Source of the DNA: an uncultured Armatimonadota bacterium | Lineage (GTDB): Bacteria; Armatimonadota; Fimbriimonadia; Fimbriimonadales; Fimbriimonadaceae | Direction: 5' to 3' | Length of the DNA: 50,546 nt | Assembly (NCBI GenBank): GCA_903927345.1 | Contig: CAIYMO010000028.1 | Coordinates: 1-50,546 of the forward strand | The notes under the pieces: generated by a model | Databases searched by the model: none | Told to the model about the DNA's origin: nothing | What the model saw: only the letters and a program-made list of their open reading frames with translations | Shown here: positions 41,238 to 49,840 of the stretch, one piece after another | How positions within the stretch are numbered: position 1 is the first letter of the stretch | Layout: each line of letters opens with the position of its first letter | Position numbers and translations under genes: made by a program

Positions 41238-42836
41238 TTACCGCCAGAACGGCTGCCTTCCGGTTGCAATTGCGGTCACGTTGTTTCCTGTGGTTGACAT
41301 AATCACGATCTCCGAGGATTCTGCTGACCCGCGCTGCGCGGCGATCTTTGTGCCGTCTGGAGAAATCGATGGGTTTGAATAGCCACCTGAGGTCGTCAGA
41401 ACCTGAGTAGTGGCGACCTCAACGGAGATTCCGCCTGACCCGTCATTGAGAATGTTGCAATCGTAGCGGCGCAGGTTTGCGCTGGCATCAACTCCAACTA
41501 GGAAGAATGAACTTCCCGTCGTCGAACTGATTGCTAGCTGGCTCAGTCCAACGGTCTCTTGATCAATCGTTGTTCCATCGATTGTGGAGTTCCATCCGTT
41601 ACTTGTGGCTATCGACAGCCCCAGCAAAGGTCGCTCAGCAGCTGTCCACGAGCCAACAGCGACCTGGTCAACTGTTGCGGACTGTTGGATGACGCCCGTT
41701 CCGGTGTCCACGGTGAACGCGCTCAGGCCGATGTTGGGAAGAACTGCAATAAACCAGAGAACAGAGAATCCGGTCGAGGCATTGTTTGCGACAGTCGGAG
41801 CCAAGGACCACCTCGGAAGAAAGGCCCCATCGGGTTTAGAAGTCGAACTCGCAAAGAGGTCGGTCACCCCAGTGCCATCTGTGGCGCAGGTGAATAGCGA
41901 GGCATCAAGCCCGGTCGGAGTTCCTGCAAAGGCTAGCTTTGTGCGATTGTTGTTAGGAACGGGGGAAGTGATCGAAGAGTAGGTACCTGCGCCATCAAGG
42001 ACCGAGAGCAGGTCACTTCCGTCGCCGGACATTGATTTGATGATTGGACCATCGGCGATAAAGAAGATGCGACCAGTTCCGGTGGCTCCACCGCCTGTGA
42101 CATTGACTGGTGTGGCAGGGCTGGAGACTCCATTGATCTGAGCCACTAAGGAACCAACCCCACCAGCTAGACCAACGATTGCAGGTCCATTGACCCCTAG
42201 GAAGGTACTTCCCGATGAAACGGTCAGACTGGCTGAGCCGGGAGAAACTGCGACCAAGTTGAGATCGGTGTCTCGACATTCGACGAGCAGATCCTTTGTC
42301 TGACCAATCGCAACGCTCTGATTGGGCGGGATCGTCACGGAGGTAATGACTGACTGCACGGTGATGTTCCCAATGTCGCCCCCATTGAGCGAAAAGTTGA
42401 CATCGGCGGCTCCAGACGCGACGATTGATCCGGCGCCAGCAGGTTCGGAATAGAAAGCCAGGTCTACCAGCAGAGTGCCTTTACGTACGGTCCCCGGTGA
42501 TGTGTAACTGCGGGAGTAGGCGGCGGGATCGGTGTCTCGGTTTAACGTGAATGTGTAGTCGGTGGACGCATCAATACCGGCAAATACCGTGACAACCACC
42601 GATTGAGCGGCAGATGGGGCATTTACTGAACGCGACCGAGCTGCCCAATTGATCGACAACTTGACGGGAGTCGTGGTGCTACCCGTTGATGAGGTGGTGC
42701 TTGTTGTTGCGGTCGTGCTCGTCGTTGATGTCGTAGCAGTTGAGGCAGTTGTCCCACCACCCCCGCCTCCGCCGCCCCCACAGGCTATTAGGAGGGCACA
42801 CAGGATCACGAAAAGAATCGGAGCCAGACGGGACAT
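41238..42836 (-). CDS. lipoprotein with poly-Gly/Thr linker and PD40-like end
   Basis: 532 residues. Signal peptide ends in LIAC; the Cys is followed by nine Gly and a long Thr/Ser-rich tether. The middle is beta-sandwich-like (bacterial Ig-type; SVTIPPNQSVAIGQTKDL). The second half resembles TolB/PD40 beta-propeller blades, ending SNPSISPDGTKIAAQRG and a C-terminal blade with FWR. Likely a surface or periplasmic protein that binds partners. The Gly tract is coded by a C/G-rich run prone to slippage. CATCAT lies 7 bases before the ATG. Placed 12 bases upstream of the CocE-like gene. Confidence 0.75.
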   Translation of the reverse strand: MSRLAPILFVILCALLIACGGGGGGGGGTTASTATTSTTSTTATTSTTSSTGSTTTPVKLSINWAARSRSVNAPSAAQSVVVTVFAGIDASTDYTFTLNRDTDPAAYSRSYTSPGTVRKGTLLVDLAFYSEPAGAGSIVASGAADVNFSLNGGDIGNITVQSVITSVTIPPNQSVAIGQTKDLLVECRDTDLNLVAVSPGSASLTVSSGSTFLGVNGPAIVGLAGGVGSLVAQINGVSSPATPVNVTGGGATGTGRIFFIADGPIIKSMSGDGSDLLSVLDGAGTYSSITSPVPNNNRTKLAFAGTPTGLDASLFTCATDGTGVTDLFASSTSKPDGAFLPRWSLAPTVANNASTGFSVLWFIAVLPNIGLSAFTVDTGTGVIQQSATVDQVAVGSWTAAERPLLGLSIATSNGWNSTIDGTTIDQETVGLSQLAISSTTGSSFFLVGVDASANLRRYDCNILNDGSGGISVEVATTQVLTTSGGYSNPSISPDGTKIAAQRGSAESSEIVIMSTTGNNVTAIATGRQPFWR

Positions 42837-42884
42837 ATTCTTTATGATGCTCGATTAGCTAGCACTTTCGGCAGGTTCAGAGCG

Positions 42885-42890
42885 TAGAAT
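42885..42890 (+). promoter_or_regulatory. -10 box of a probable leaderless promoter (BMP/PTPS operon)
   Basis: TAGAAT ends exactly 7 bases before ATG 42898, first gene of the five-gene transport/PTPS operon. No -35 or ribosome site is clear. It is divergent from the lipoprotein gene at 42836. Confidence 0.55.
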
Positions 42891-42897
42891 CTCCGAT

Positions 42898-43908
42898 ATG
42901 AAGTCCTTCCTGCTTTCCCTGTCGATCGGTGCTCTTGCGCTGTTTGGATGCTCAGGTGGTGAGTCGAATACTGCTGCAAATTCATCTGTTGCATCGCCCG
43001 AAGCCGCCACAACAAGTTTTAAAGTTGCGCTTTTGACCCCTGGTCCCGTCAATGACTCCGGTTGGTCCGCATTGGCTTACGAAGGACTTGAGGCAATCAA
43101 GACTGATCTAGGCGCGGAGACAAGTAACCAGGTTGCTCAAGGCAACGATATTAAGGAATCGATGCGGAGTTATGCTCAGAAGGGCTACAACCTCGTGTTC
43201 GGCCACGGATTCGAGTACAACGAGCCGGGCGTTCAGGTCGCAAAGGACTTTCCCGACACAATCTTCGTTTCGTCATCCGGGAGCGCTACCGCAAAGAACG
43301 CGGGCGCGATTCGTTTTTACCTTGAGCAGTCGTTCTATCTTGCAGGAGTGCTTGCTGCGAACGTAAGCAAGAGCGGCACTGTGGGAATGGTGGGTGGACC
43401 AGACGTTCCAAGCATTCGATCTACCTTTAAAGCCTTCCGAGCTGGTGCAGAAGCGGCAAAGCCAGGGGTGAAGGTTCTTGAGGTCTTCACAGGCAAGAAC
43501 GACGACGTTGCTGCGGCGCGACAGGTTGCTGATACGATGATCAAGAGCGGGGCGGATGTTTTGATTCATCAAGCGAATGCGGCGGCTCAAGGAGTCTTTA
43601 CGGCATGTAAAGATGGCAAGGCTTGGGCGCTCGGGGCGAACCTCAACCAAAACGACAATGAGAGCGGGGTTGTGATTGGAAGCGCAACAATCTCAGCGAA
43701 AGCGGCATTCCTCGAAGTTGCGAAGTTGGTCAAAGAGAAAAAGTTTGACGGAACAGTTGTTCAACTTGGAATGGAGAAGGGCGCGATTGACTTCGTTTTC
43801 AACGACAAACTTAAGAGTCAGCTTCCTGAAGCCGCGATCAAGGCTGTCGAGTCTGCAAAAGCGGACATTCTCAGCGGCAAAATCGTCGCACCAAAAGACA
43901 AGTTCTGA
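42898..43908 (+). CDS. BMP-family ABC transporter substrate-binding lipoprotein
   Basis: 336 residues. Signal peptide with lipobox ALFGC and a Ser/Ala-rich tether. The BMP fold is clear: FKVALLTPGPVNDSGWSALAY, NLVFGHGFEYNEPGVQVAKDF (read in parts), SFYLAGVLAANVSKSGTVGMVGG, DVLIHQANAAAQGVF, and a C-terminal KDKF. Homologues (PnrA, BmpA, Med) bind purine nucleosides, and ring-binding aromatic residues are expected but not verified here. It is the solute-capture part of the import operon; its stop shares one base with the ATPase start (TGATG). Only modestly similar to the solitary BMP protein at 32502. Confidence 0.92.
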   Translation: MKSFLLSLSIGALALFGCSGGESNTAANSSVASPEAATTSFKVALLTPGPVNDSGWSALAYEGLEAIKTDLGAETSNQVAQGNDIKESMRSYAQKGYNLVFGHGFEYNEPGVQVAKDFPDTIFVSSSGSATAKNAGAIRFYLEQSFYLAGVLAANVSKSGTVGMVGGPDVPSIRSTFKAFRAGAEAAKPGVKVLEVFTGKNDDVAAARQVADTMIKSGADVLIHQANAAAQGVFTACKDGKAWALGANLNQNDNESGVVIGSATISAKAAFLEVAKLVKEKKFDGTVVQLGMEKGAIDFVFNDKLKSQLPEAAIKAVESAKADILSGKIVAPKDKF

Positions 43909-45248
43909 TGCCGGGCGGAAGTCTCGTCGCTCAGGAGCTTTCGGTTAACTTCGGTTCACTGAAGGCTCTTGACCGCGTGTCACTAGAGTTTCGATCTGGT
44001 GAAGTCCACGCGGTTGTTGGCGAGAACGGAGCAGGGAAGTCGACTCTGATGAACGTCCTTGCTGGGTTCCTTAACCCTTCGTCGGGGCAGATTCTTTTGG
44101 ACGGAAGCACGATCACTGGCGGTGCTCCCGCTCACCGGGCGAGAGGGATCGAAATGGTTCATCAGCATTTCAGACTCGTGCCGGCTTTTACGGTTGAAGA
44201 AAATCTGCGCCTGGGATTGATGCGCTCGCAGGCCTCGGTCGCTTCCGCACTGGACCTGGCCACAAAACTGGATTGGAATATTTCACCCGGAACGCAGTGC
44301 TCCGAGCTTGGAGTCGGCGAGCGTCAAAGAATTGAGATACTCAAAGCTCTCGCTTCCTCACCTCAAATCGTGATCTTTGATGAGCCGACAGCGGTTCTTT
44401 CTGAAAGCGAGGCCGAGGGCTTGCTGGATTCTCTCAAAGGGCTAGCTGCAAGAGGGCTCACCGTTATTCTCATCGCACACAAACTCGCTGAAGTCTTCGC
44501 CGTGGCGGATCGAATCTCGGTCCTGAAGGGAGGAGTTCTTCAGGGGACCTTTGAGGCGGTAAAGACCAGCCCGGATGAGGTCGCACACCTGATGATCGGT
44601 AGCTCTCTAAAGCTTGCTGCTGCCTCGGAAGTGGAAACTTCAAAGACGTTCGAGTGTAGGAATCTCCACGTGGCGGGCGGATGCCCGATCCAAGACGTCA
44701 GCTTTGAGGTTGGCTTTGGCGAAGTTTTGGGTGTGGGAGGAGTTGATGGAAACGGACAGGTGGAGCTCGCCGAAGCTTTGGCGGGAGTCCGGCCCTCAGA
44801 AGGCAGCCTGACCCCAGTTGGCTCGATTGGATACGTTCCGCAAGATCGGCATGTCGATGGACTCGCACTATCGATGTCGATTCAAGAGAACCTAGACATT
44901 GCCGACTGCGAAGTTGTTGCGGACGGCGCGATTCTAGAATTTGAGATCAAAGCTCAGTCGGGGCGTGTCAAGACCGGAACGCTTTCGGGGGGAAACCAAC
45001 AGAAGGTCGTTCTGGCGCGGGAGTTAGGGCGTAAGCCCGAGCTTCTTGTCGTGGTAAATCCCACGCGCGGTCTTGATGTTCGTGCGGCGGCGTTTGTTTT
45101 GGACAAGATACGAATTGCGGCAAAAGACGGGGCGGCTGTTATCCTCATCTCGACAGATCGGGAAGAGCTCGAAGCAATCGCTAACAGAACACTTTTCTTG
45201 GCAGCTGGGCGTCTGGTGGATAGTGCAACGGAGGCATTGTCGGCGTGA
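43908..45248 (+). CDS. BMP-type ABC transporter ATP-binding protein, two ABC domains
   Basis: 446 residues; relatives such as YufO/NupO are ~500. Domain 1: Walker A GENGAGKST, Q-loop MVHQHFRLVPAFTVEENL, signature LGVGERQRIEILKAL, Walker B IVIFDEPTAVLS. Domain 2: degenerate Walker A GVDGNGQ, YVPQDRHVDGLALSMSIQENL, signature LSGGNQQKVVLARELG, and VNPTRGLDV. The shortening falls in the helical part of domain 2 between the Q-loop region and the signature. It powers the two permeases downstream. Its last bases overlap the first permease (GTGA). Confidence 0.94.
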   Translation: MPGGSLVAQELSVNFGSLKALDRVSLEFRSGEVHAVVGENGAGKSTLMNVLAGFLNPSSGQILLDGSTITGGAPAHRARGIEMVHQHFRLVPAFTVEENLRLGLMRSQASVASALDLATKLDWNISPGTQCSELGVGERQRIEILKALASSPQIVIFDEPTAVLSESEAEGLLDSLKGLAARGLTVILIAHKLAEVFAVADRISVLKGGVLQGTFEAVKTSPDEVAHLMIGSSLKLAAASEVETSKTFECRNLHVAGGCPIQDVSFEVGFGEVLGVGGVDGNGQVELAEALAGVRPSEGSLTPVGSIGYVPQDRHVDGLALSMSIQENLDIADCEVVADGAILEFEIKAQSGRVKTGTLSGGNQQKVVLARELGRKPELLVVVNPTRGLDVRAAAFVLDKIRIAAKDGAAVILISTDREELEAIANRTLFLAAGRLVDSATEALSA

Positions 45249-46255
45249 AGGTTGCAGGACTTGCGATTCTTGGTCTATTCGGCATCCTGGTCGTCGGCCT
45301 CCTCTTAGGAGGCGTTCCAGTCGTTGACGGGCTCAGGCTGTTGTTCCAAGGGGCGTTTGGTGATCGCTTCGCGATTTCACAGTCACTCGTCCGAGCCACA
45401 CCGCTCCTTCTTGCGGGGCTAGGAGTGGCTGTCGCATGGAAGGCGGGTGTATTCAACATCGGTGGTGAGGGTCAGCTGGTAATCGGCGCACTAGCGGGGG
45501 CAACCATTGCTAAGGCTCTGCATGGTTTTGGTATCGCACCTTTGGCGACGATCTCCATCCTGCTAGCGAGCGTCGTGGGGGGTGCTGGATGGGCTGCGGT
45601 GGCAGCGTGGCTCTCCATCAAGCGAGGAGTCAATCTAGTGATCTCCACCATCCTGCTCAATTTTATTGGGCTACAACTCCTTGTGTACGGAGTGGATGGT
45701 CCGTTGCGACGAGCTGGGCAGTCTGCCCCGATGACGGAGCAAGTGCCGGATGCATGGATGCTTTGGAGACCATCGAGGCAGACGGACGTGCACTTCGGGG
45801 TTGTCATTGCGTTGCTACTTTGTATTGCGGTTGGCTACTTTCTGTTCAGAACCCGAAAAGGCTATTTGATGAGGGCGACTGGGGCCAACCCGCAGTTTGT
45901 TCGCGCAAATCGGTATCCCCCTGAGCCAATTCAGTTTCAGGCGATGCTCATCAGTGGAGCACTTTGCGGCTTGGCAGGGGGTGTTCAGTATTTGGGAATC
46001 AATGGTCAACTCACAGCTTCGTTCTCTCAGCAGTACGGGTTCCTGGCGATTCCCGTCGCGCTGGTCGGCGGACTTCATCCTGCTGGTGTTGCGGCTTCGA
46101 GTTTCTTCTTCGGTGCCCTTTTCGCGGGCACATCCAACCTTTCCCGATTTGGGGGGGGAGGAAGCTATTTCGTTTATGTTGTGCAGGGACTGGCCGTACT
46201 CGGACTCTTGGGATACCAGTTCCTTCGGGAGCGGAATGAGGTCACGAATCAATGA
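45245..46255 (+). CDS. BMP-type ABC transporter permease (first)
   Basis: 336 residues, GTG start inside the ATPase stop. About nine membrane helices. Typical landmarks: ATPLLLAGLGVAVAWKAGVFNIGGEGQ, AAWLSIKRGVNLVISTILLNFIGLQLL (read in parts), RATGANPQFVRANRYPP (the cytoplasmic coupling loop), and GFLAIPVALVGGLHPAGV. Homologous to the YufP/NupP class of guanosine/purine nucleoside permeases. Overlaps the second permease by ATGA. Confidence 0.93.
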   Translation: MKVAGLAILGLFGILVVGLLLGGVPVVDGLRLLFQGAFGDRFAISQSLVRATPLLLAGLGVAVAWKAGVFNIGGEGQLVIGALAGATIAKALHGFGIAPLATISILLASVVGGAGWAAVAAWLSIKRGVNLVISTILLNFIGLQLLVYGVDGPLRRAGQSAPMTEQVPDAWMLWRPSRQTDVHFGVVIALLLCIAVGYFLFRTRKGYLMRATGANPQFVRANRYPPEPIQFQAMLISGALCGLAGGVQYLGINGQLTASFSQQYGFLAIPVALVGGLHPAGVAASSFFFGALFAGTSNLSRFGGGGSYFVYVVQGLAVLGLLGYQFLRERNEVTNQ

Positions 46256-47118
46256 TTGATGCAGTCTTGATTCTCCGATATGCGGCGCCGATCGCCTTTG
46301 CTGCAGTGGGCGAGACTGCGGGTCAACGAGCTGGAATGATCAATATCGGGCTTGAAGGCACGATGCTTACAAGCGCATTTGTCGCGACCAAAGTGAGTTT
46401 GGCTACCGGAAGTCCATGGGTGGGAATCATTGTTGGTGCCGTCGCTGGCCTGATCTTGGCCCTGCTTACAGGCGTTTTCACCATCAGGATGCAACAAGAT
46501 CAGGTGGTTGTTGGGACGGCGGTGAATCTGTTGTGCTTTGGACTGTGCGGGATGTTGTTTGAACGTTGGAACGGTGCAACCGGTCAGCTTCTGTCTTTGC
46601 CTCCGCTTCCGAAGTTTGCCGGTGGTTTGGACGTGGTTTTGTTGTTGCTGGTCGTATCTGCGGTAGCGATTAGTTTTGCTTTGTTCCGCACAGAATGGGG
46701 TTTAAGAGCACGGACCGCGGGAGAGTATCCGGCCTCCCTAGAAGCGGCAGGCTACTCGGTGATTCGGACTCAGTTCCAAGCTCTGCTCATCTCTGGGCTG
46801 ATGGCGGGGTTAGGCGGAGCGTATTATGCAATAGGAGTCGCTGGTTCGTTTGCGCCAGACATGATTTCAGGTCGTGGATTCATGGCAATTGCAATCGTAA
46901 CATTCGCTCGATGGAAGCCCATTTGGGGTTTGCTGTCCGCGTGCCTTGTCGGCTACTTTGAGAGCCTTCAATACCAACTGCAAATGACACACCAGGACAT
47001 TCCAAAATCGCTCTTGATTGCTTTGCCTTACGCAGCCACTCTGCTGATCTTAGTGTTCTCTGGACGGTCGTCTAACGCCCCGGCCGCGCTTGGTCAGCCC
47101 TACAAGGGGATGCGATGA
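46252..47118 (+). CDS. BMP-type ABC transporter permease (second)
   Basis: 288 residues, ~8 helices. Landmarks: RYAAPIAFAAVGETAGQRAGMINIGLEGTM (read in parts), QQDQVVVGTAVNLLCFGL, LRARTAGEYPASLEAAGYSV (coupling loop), and GRGFMAIAIVTFARWKPIWG. It matches YufQ/NupQ-type permeases. ATG lies in the stop of the first permease, and its own stop is overlapped by 4 bases by the PTPS-like gene, so all five products are co-translated. Confidence 0.93.
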   Translation: MIDAVLILRYAAPIAFAAVGETAGQRAGMINIGLEGTMLTSAFVATKVSLATGSPWVGIIVGAVAGLILALLTGVFTIRMQQDQVVVGTAVNLLCFGLCGMLFERWNGATGQLLSLPPLPKFAGGLDVVLLLLVVSAVAISFALFRTEWGLRARTAGEYPASLEAAGYSVIRTQFQALLISGLMAGLGGAYYAIGVAGSFAPDMISGRGFMAIAIVTFARWKPIWGLLSACLVGYFESLQYQLQMTHQDIPKSLLIALPYAATLLILVFSGRSSNAPAALGQPYKGMR

Positions 47119-47930
47119 CACTGAGCATGACTCGCAGCCTGACTTTTTCGGCGGGGCACCGGTATTGGTTCGCGCATCTGTCTGAAGCTGAGAACCGGGA
47201 AATCTTCGGACAGTGGGCGTCGCCGTTCAGCCATGGGCACAACTATGGTCTGCAAGTCACCGTTGAAGGCCAGGTCAACGTGGCGAATGGAATGATCGTG
47301 AACATCAAGGATGTTGACGCGGTGGTCAAGGCTGAACTGTTGCCACAGTTTTCCAACCGGAGTCTGAACGACGAAGTGGAATTCTTTGCCGACCGCGCTC
47401 CCACCGTTGAGAACATCCTGAGCTACACATGGTCCGAGATCAATCGAATAGGACTGCCCAAAGAGGTGACGATGACTCACCTGAAACTAGAAGAAACTTC
47501 CACCCTTTACGGAGAATATGACGGTATGAAAACATCTTTGACCCGAATCTATGAGTTTGCAGCGAGTCACCGTTTGCATGCTCCGGCGCTTTCTCAGGAT
47601 GAGAACCTGAAGCTTTTCGGGAAGTGCAATAACCCGGCAGGTCACGGTCACAACTATGTTCTCGAAGTGACGGTGAGCGGAACGCCAAACGAGCAAACCG
47701 GCATGATCTGTTCTCTCGATGACATTGATTCGATCGTTAATGAGCGCGTCGTTGATCGGTATGATCACCGGAACTTGAATGAAGACATTTCGGAGTTTTC
47801 GGGTAGGGCTACGACAAGCGAGAACGTCGCGATAGAGATCTTTTCGCGACTTGAATCACACCTTCCTGCTCAACTTGAACGAATCAGGCTGTATGAAACG
47901 GCTCGAAATATGTTCGAAGTTTGTCGCTAG
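47115..47930 (+). CDS. tandem 6-pyruvoyl-tetrahydropterin-synthase / QueD-like protein, first domain degenerate
   Basis: 271 residues, twice the size of a QueD or PTPS subunit. Domain 1 (1-135) has zinc His15 (FSAGHRYW) and His40/His42 (SHGHNY), but Trp34 stands in the Cys position and Ser80-Asn81 replace the Asp-His pair. Domain 2 (140-271) keeps all: zinc His152, 177, 179, Cys171 in FGKCNNPAGHGHNY, Asp217-His218 in YDHRNLNE, and Glu261 in YETARNMFE. QueD converts dihydroneopterin triphosphate to 6-carboxytetrahydropterin, PTPS makes the biopterin precursor. Whether domain 2 does either is unknown. It is joined by ATGA to the nucleoside-type ABC operon, which suggests a salvage role; this is inference. 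Converges on the debranching gene with a 4-base overlap. Confidence 0.9.
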   Translation: MTLSMTRSLTFSAGHRYWFAHLSEAENREIFGQWASPFSHGHNYGLQVTVEGQVNVANGMIVNIKDVDAVVKAELLPQFSNRSLNDEVEFFADRAPTVENILSYTWSEINRIGLPKEVTMTHLKLEETSTLYGEYDGMKTSLTRIYEFAASHRLHAPALSQDENLKLFGKCNNPAGHGHNYVLEVTVSGTPNEQTGMICSLDDIDSIVNERVVDRYDHRNLNEDISEFSGRATTSENVAIEIFSRLESHLPAQLERIRLYETARNMFEVCR

Positions 47931-49819
47931 TCGCCGCCGCAGTCTTCATTCCACGCGCGGAGATACTCACCAACGCTCCAAGCTTGCCAGGGGCACCCGT
48001 TGGGTCGGTGAGGCGCATCGCCGTCGTAGCACTCGCTGATGCCGCCTAGTCCTGCCTCAACCAGCATCTCGCCTGCATGTTTAAGCACTTTTCTGAGTTG
48101 GGATACGTCGCCGCCGTAACGAGCTTTTGCGGAGATATACGAGCCCATCAACCAGGGCCATACCGTTCCTTGGTGGTATGCGGCGTCTAGATCCCGCACT
48201 GGTCCCTCGAATCTGCTAACGTAACTTGGCTCATTCGGGCCGAGAGTTCGGAGACCAACGGTTGTGAGTAGGTCGCGTTCAACGACTTCTAAAGCTCGGA
48301 CAGCGTGATCTTGAGAACAAGGCGAGAAGGGAAGCGACATTGCAATCACTTGGTTCGGCCGGAGGGAGGCATCACCGGGTTCGATTGTGTCGAAGTAATG
48401 GCCTCTTGCTTCGTGCCAGAATTTCTCCTCAAAGCTCTTGGCTGCGAGGTTCGCGAGCGTTTCTTCAGCTGACCAGTCAGAACCAAGTTTTGCTTTGAGC
48501 CAACATGTCACGCGTAACAGGTTGATCCAAAGGCCATTGATCTCCACTGGCTTACCGTGACGCGGTGTCACGACCCAATCGCCAATCTTTGCATCCATCC
48601 ATGTGAGTTGCAGACCAGGCTCACCTTGTTTGAGCAACCCATCTGAAGGATCGACAATGATGCCAAAGTCAGTTCCATGGCGGTGGTGCCAAATGATCTG
48701 ATTGAGGACCTCAAGCATTTCTTTTCCGAAACTCTCATCCCACTCAGCGAGGAGTGTTTTATAGATGGCGTTTCCGAACCAAAGGGTCGCATCAACGGTG
48801 TTGTAGTCAGGAATCTCGCCCTTTTCGACAAATCGGTTTGGAATCAGTCCGTGTCGCATTTGAGAGGCGTAATCTCGAAGGATGTTGCGCGCTTCCGAAA
48901 TGTGACCCGTTTGCAAACAGATACCGGGGAGCGCGATCATCGTGTCTCGGCCCCAGTCACTGAACCAGGGATAGCCAGCGAGGATTGTCGTTCGGGACTG
49001 AGTTTTGACGAGGAAGTTTTGCGCCGCCTGTTCTAGTTTCTTCGATAGCGAGACGGTGCTCTGGTCGGTAGACGGAGGGATATCTGAGACGGTTGGCTCC
49101 CCGACGGATGCAGAAAGAGTGATGCTTGCACCTGGCGCCAGCGAATAGAGAAGTTCGCACGGACAGAATAGATCATCCCGAGGATCTAGGCCCCGTTCAA
49201 GCTCCTTTTGATGTTCGAATCGGTAGTACCAACCCGCGACCGGGGATCGGGTGGCTCCGAGATGGGAGAGAACTACCTCAATCCCGTCTTCCTCGATTAC
49301 GGTTTGATCGGAGCCGATCTGGATTGACTGGGGATAGCTGTCTCGCTCAGAAAAGTTTGCGTGGAAGTCGCGGTGGCATACAAGTGGTCGCAATGACAGC
49401 TCTACGGACTTGGTGCCGGTGTTCTTGTACTCAAGCAAGACCTGGTTCTGTCCGGGTACCAGATAGATCGTTTTTTGAATCTGGACATGACCTCGTCGGT
49501 AGACCCAAGTTGCCCGGTCTGAGACGGTGAATGATTCGAGTTGTTCGAAACCATCTGGATGAACTGCACCTGGATATTGATTCGAACTGAGACACAGCTT
49601 GGTCGATCCGTATGTCGCCACTCCGTCGACGGCGGCCAGTAAGAGCCTACGATCGGTAGGCGGGTTGATCGCGGCGATCAATAGTCCATGGTAGCGCCGG
49701 GTATTGATCCCGCTGGCGGTACCCATTGCGAACCCGCCGATCCCATTAGGCAAGAGCCACTCGCTTTTTGTGGAAACACCGAGGTTTCGACACTGCTGGC
49801 TATCGAGCGAGTAGATCAT
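47927..49819 (-). CDS. amylo-alpha-1,6-glucosidase (archaeal-type glycogen debranching enzyme)
   Basis: 630 residues. N-terminal domain begins EWLLPNGIGGFAMGTASGINTRRYHGLL, the mark of GDE_N; the C-terminal (alpha/alpha)6 barrel has GYPWFSDWGRDTMIALPGI with the catalytic acid region, TVDATLWFGNAI and DLDAAYHQGTVWPW. It cuts alpha-1,6 branch points of glycogen in the cytoplasm. Start ATG 49819 is five bases after a TATAGT box, another near-leaderless case. It is not clustered with other glycogen genes here. Confidence 0.93.
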   Translation of the reverse strand: MIYSLDSQQCRNLGVSTKSEWLLPNGIGGFAMGTASGINTRRYHGLLIAAINPPTDRRLLLAAVDGVATYGSTKLCLSSNQYPGAVHPDGFEQLESFTVSDRATWVYRRGHVQIQKTIYLVPGQNQVLLEYKNTGTKSVELSLRPLVCHRDFHANFSERDSYPQSIQIGSDQTVIEEDGIEVVLSHLGATRSPVAGWYYRFEHQKELERGLDPRDDLFCPCELLYSLAPGASITLSASVGEPTVSDIPPSTDQSTVSLSKKLEQAAQNFLVKTQSRTTILAGYPWFSDWGRDTMIALPGICLQTGHISEARNILRDYASQMRHGLIPNRFVEKGEIPDYNTVDATLWFGNAIYKTLLAEWDESFGKEMLEVLNQIIWHHRHGTDFGIIVDPSDGLLKQGEPGLQLTWMDAKIGDWVVTPRHGKPVEINGLWINLLRVTCWLKAKLGSDWSAEETLANLAAKSFEEKFWHEARGHYFDTIEPGDASLRPNQVIAMSLPFSPCSQDHAVRALEVVERDLLTTVGLRTLGPNEPSYVSRFEGPVRDLDAAYHQGTVWPWLMGSYISAKARYGGDVSQLRKVLKHAGEMLVEAGLGGISECYDGDAPHRPNGCPWQAWSVGEYLRAWNEDCGGD

Positions 49820-49840
49820 CAGTAACTATAAGTGTGGCTT

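Noticed and set aside
42837-42897. preQ1-type riboswitch before the BMP/PTPS operon
   Set aside because: The spacer is 61 bases, the promoter seems leaderless, and no H-type pseudoknot pattern was seen.
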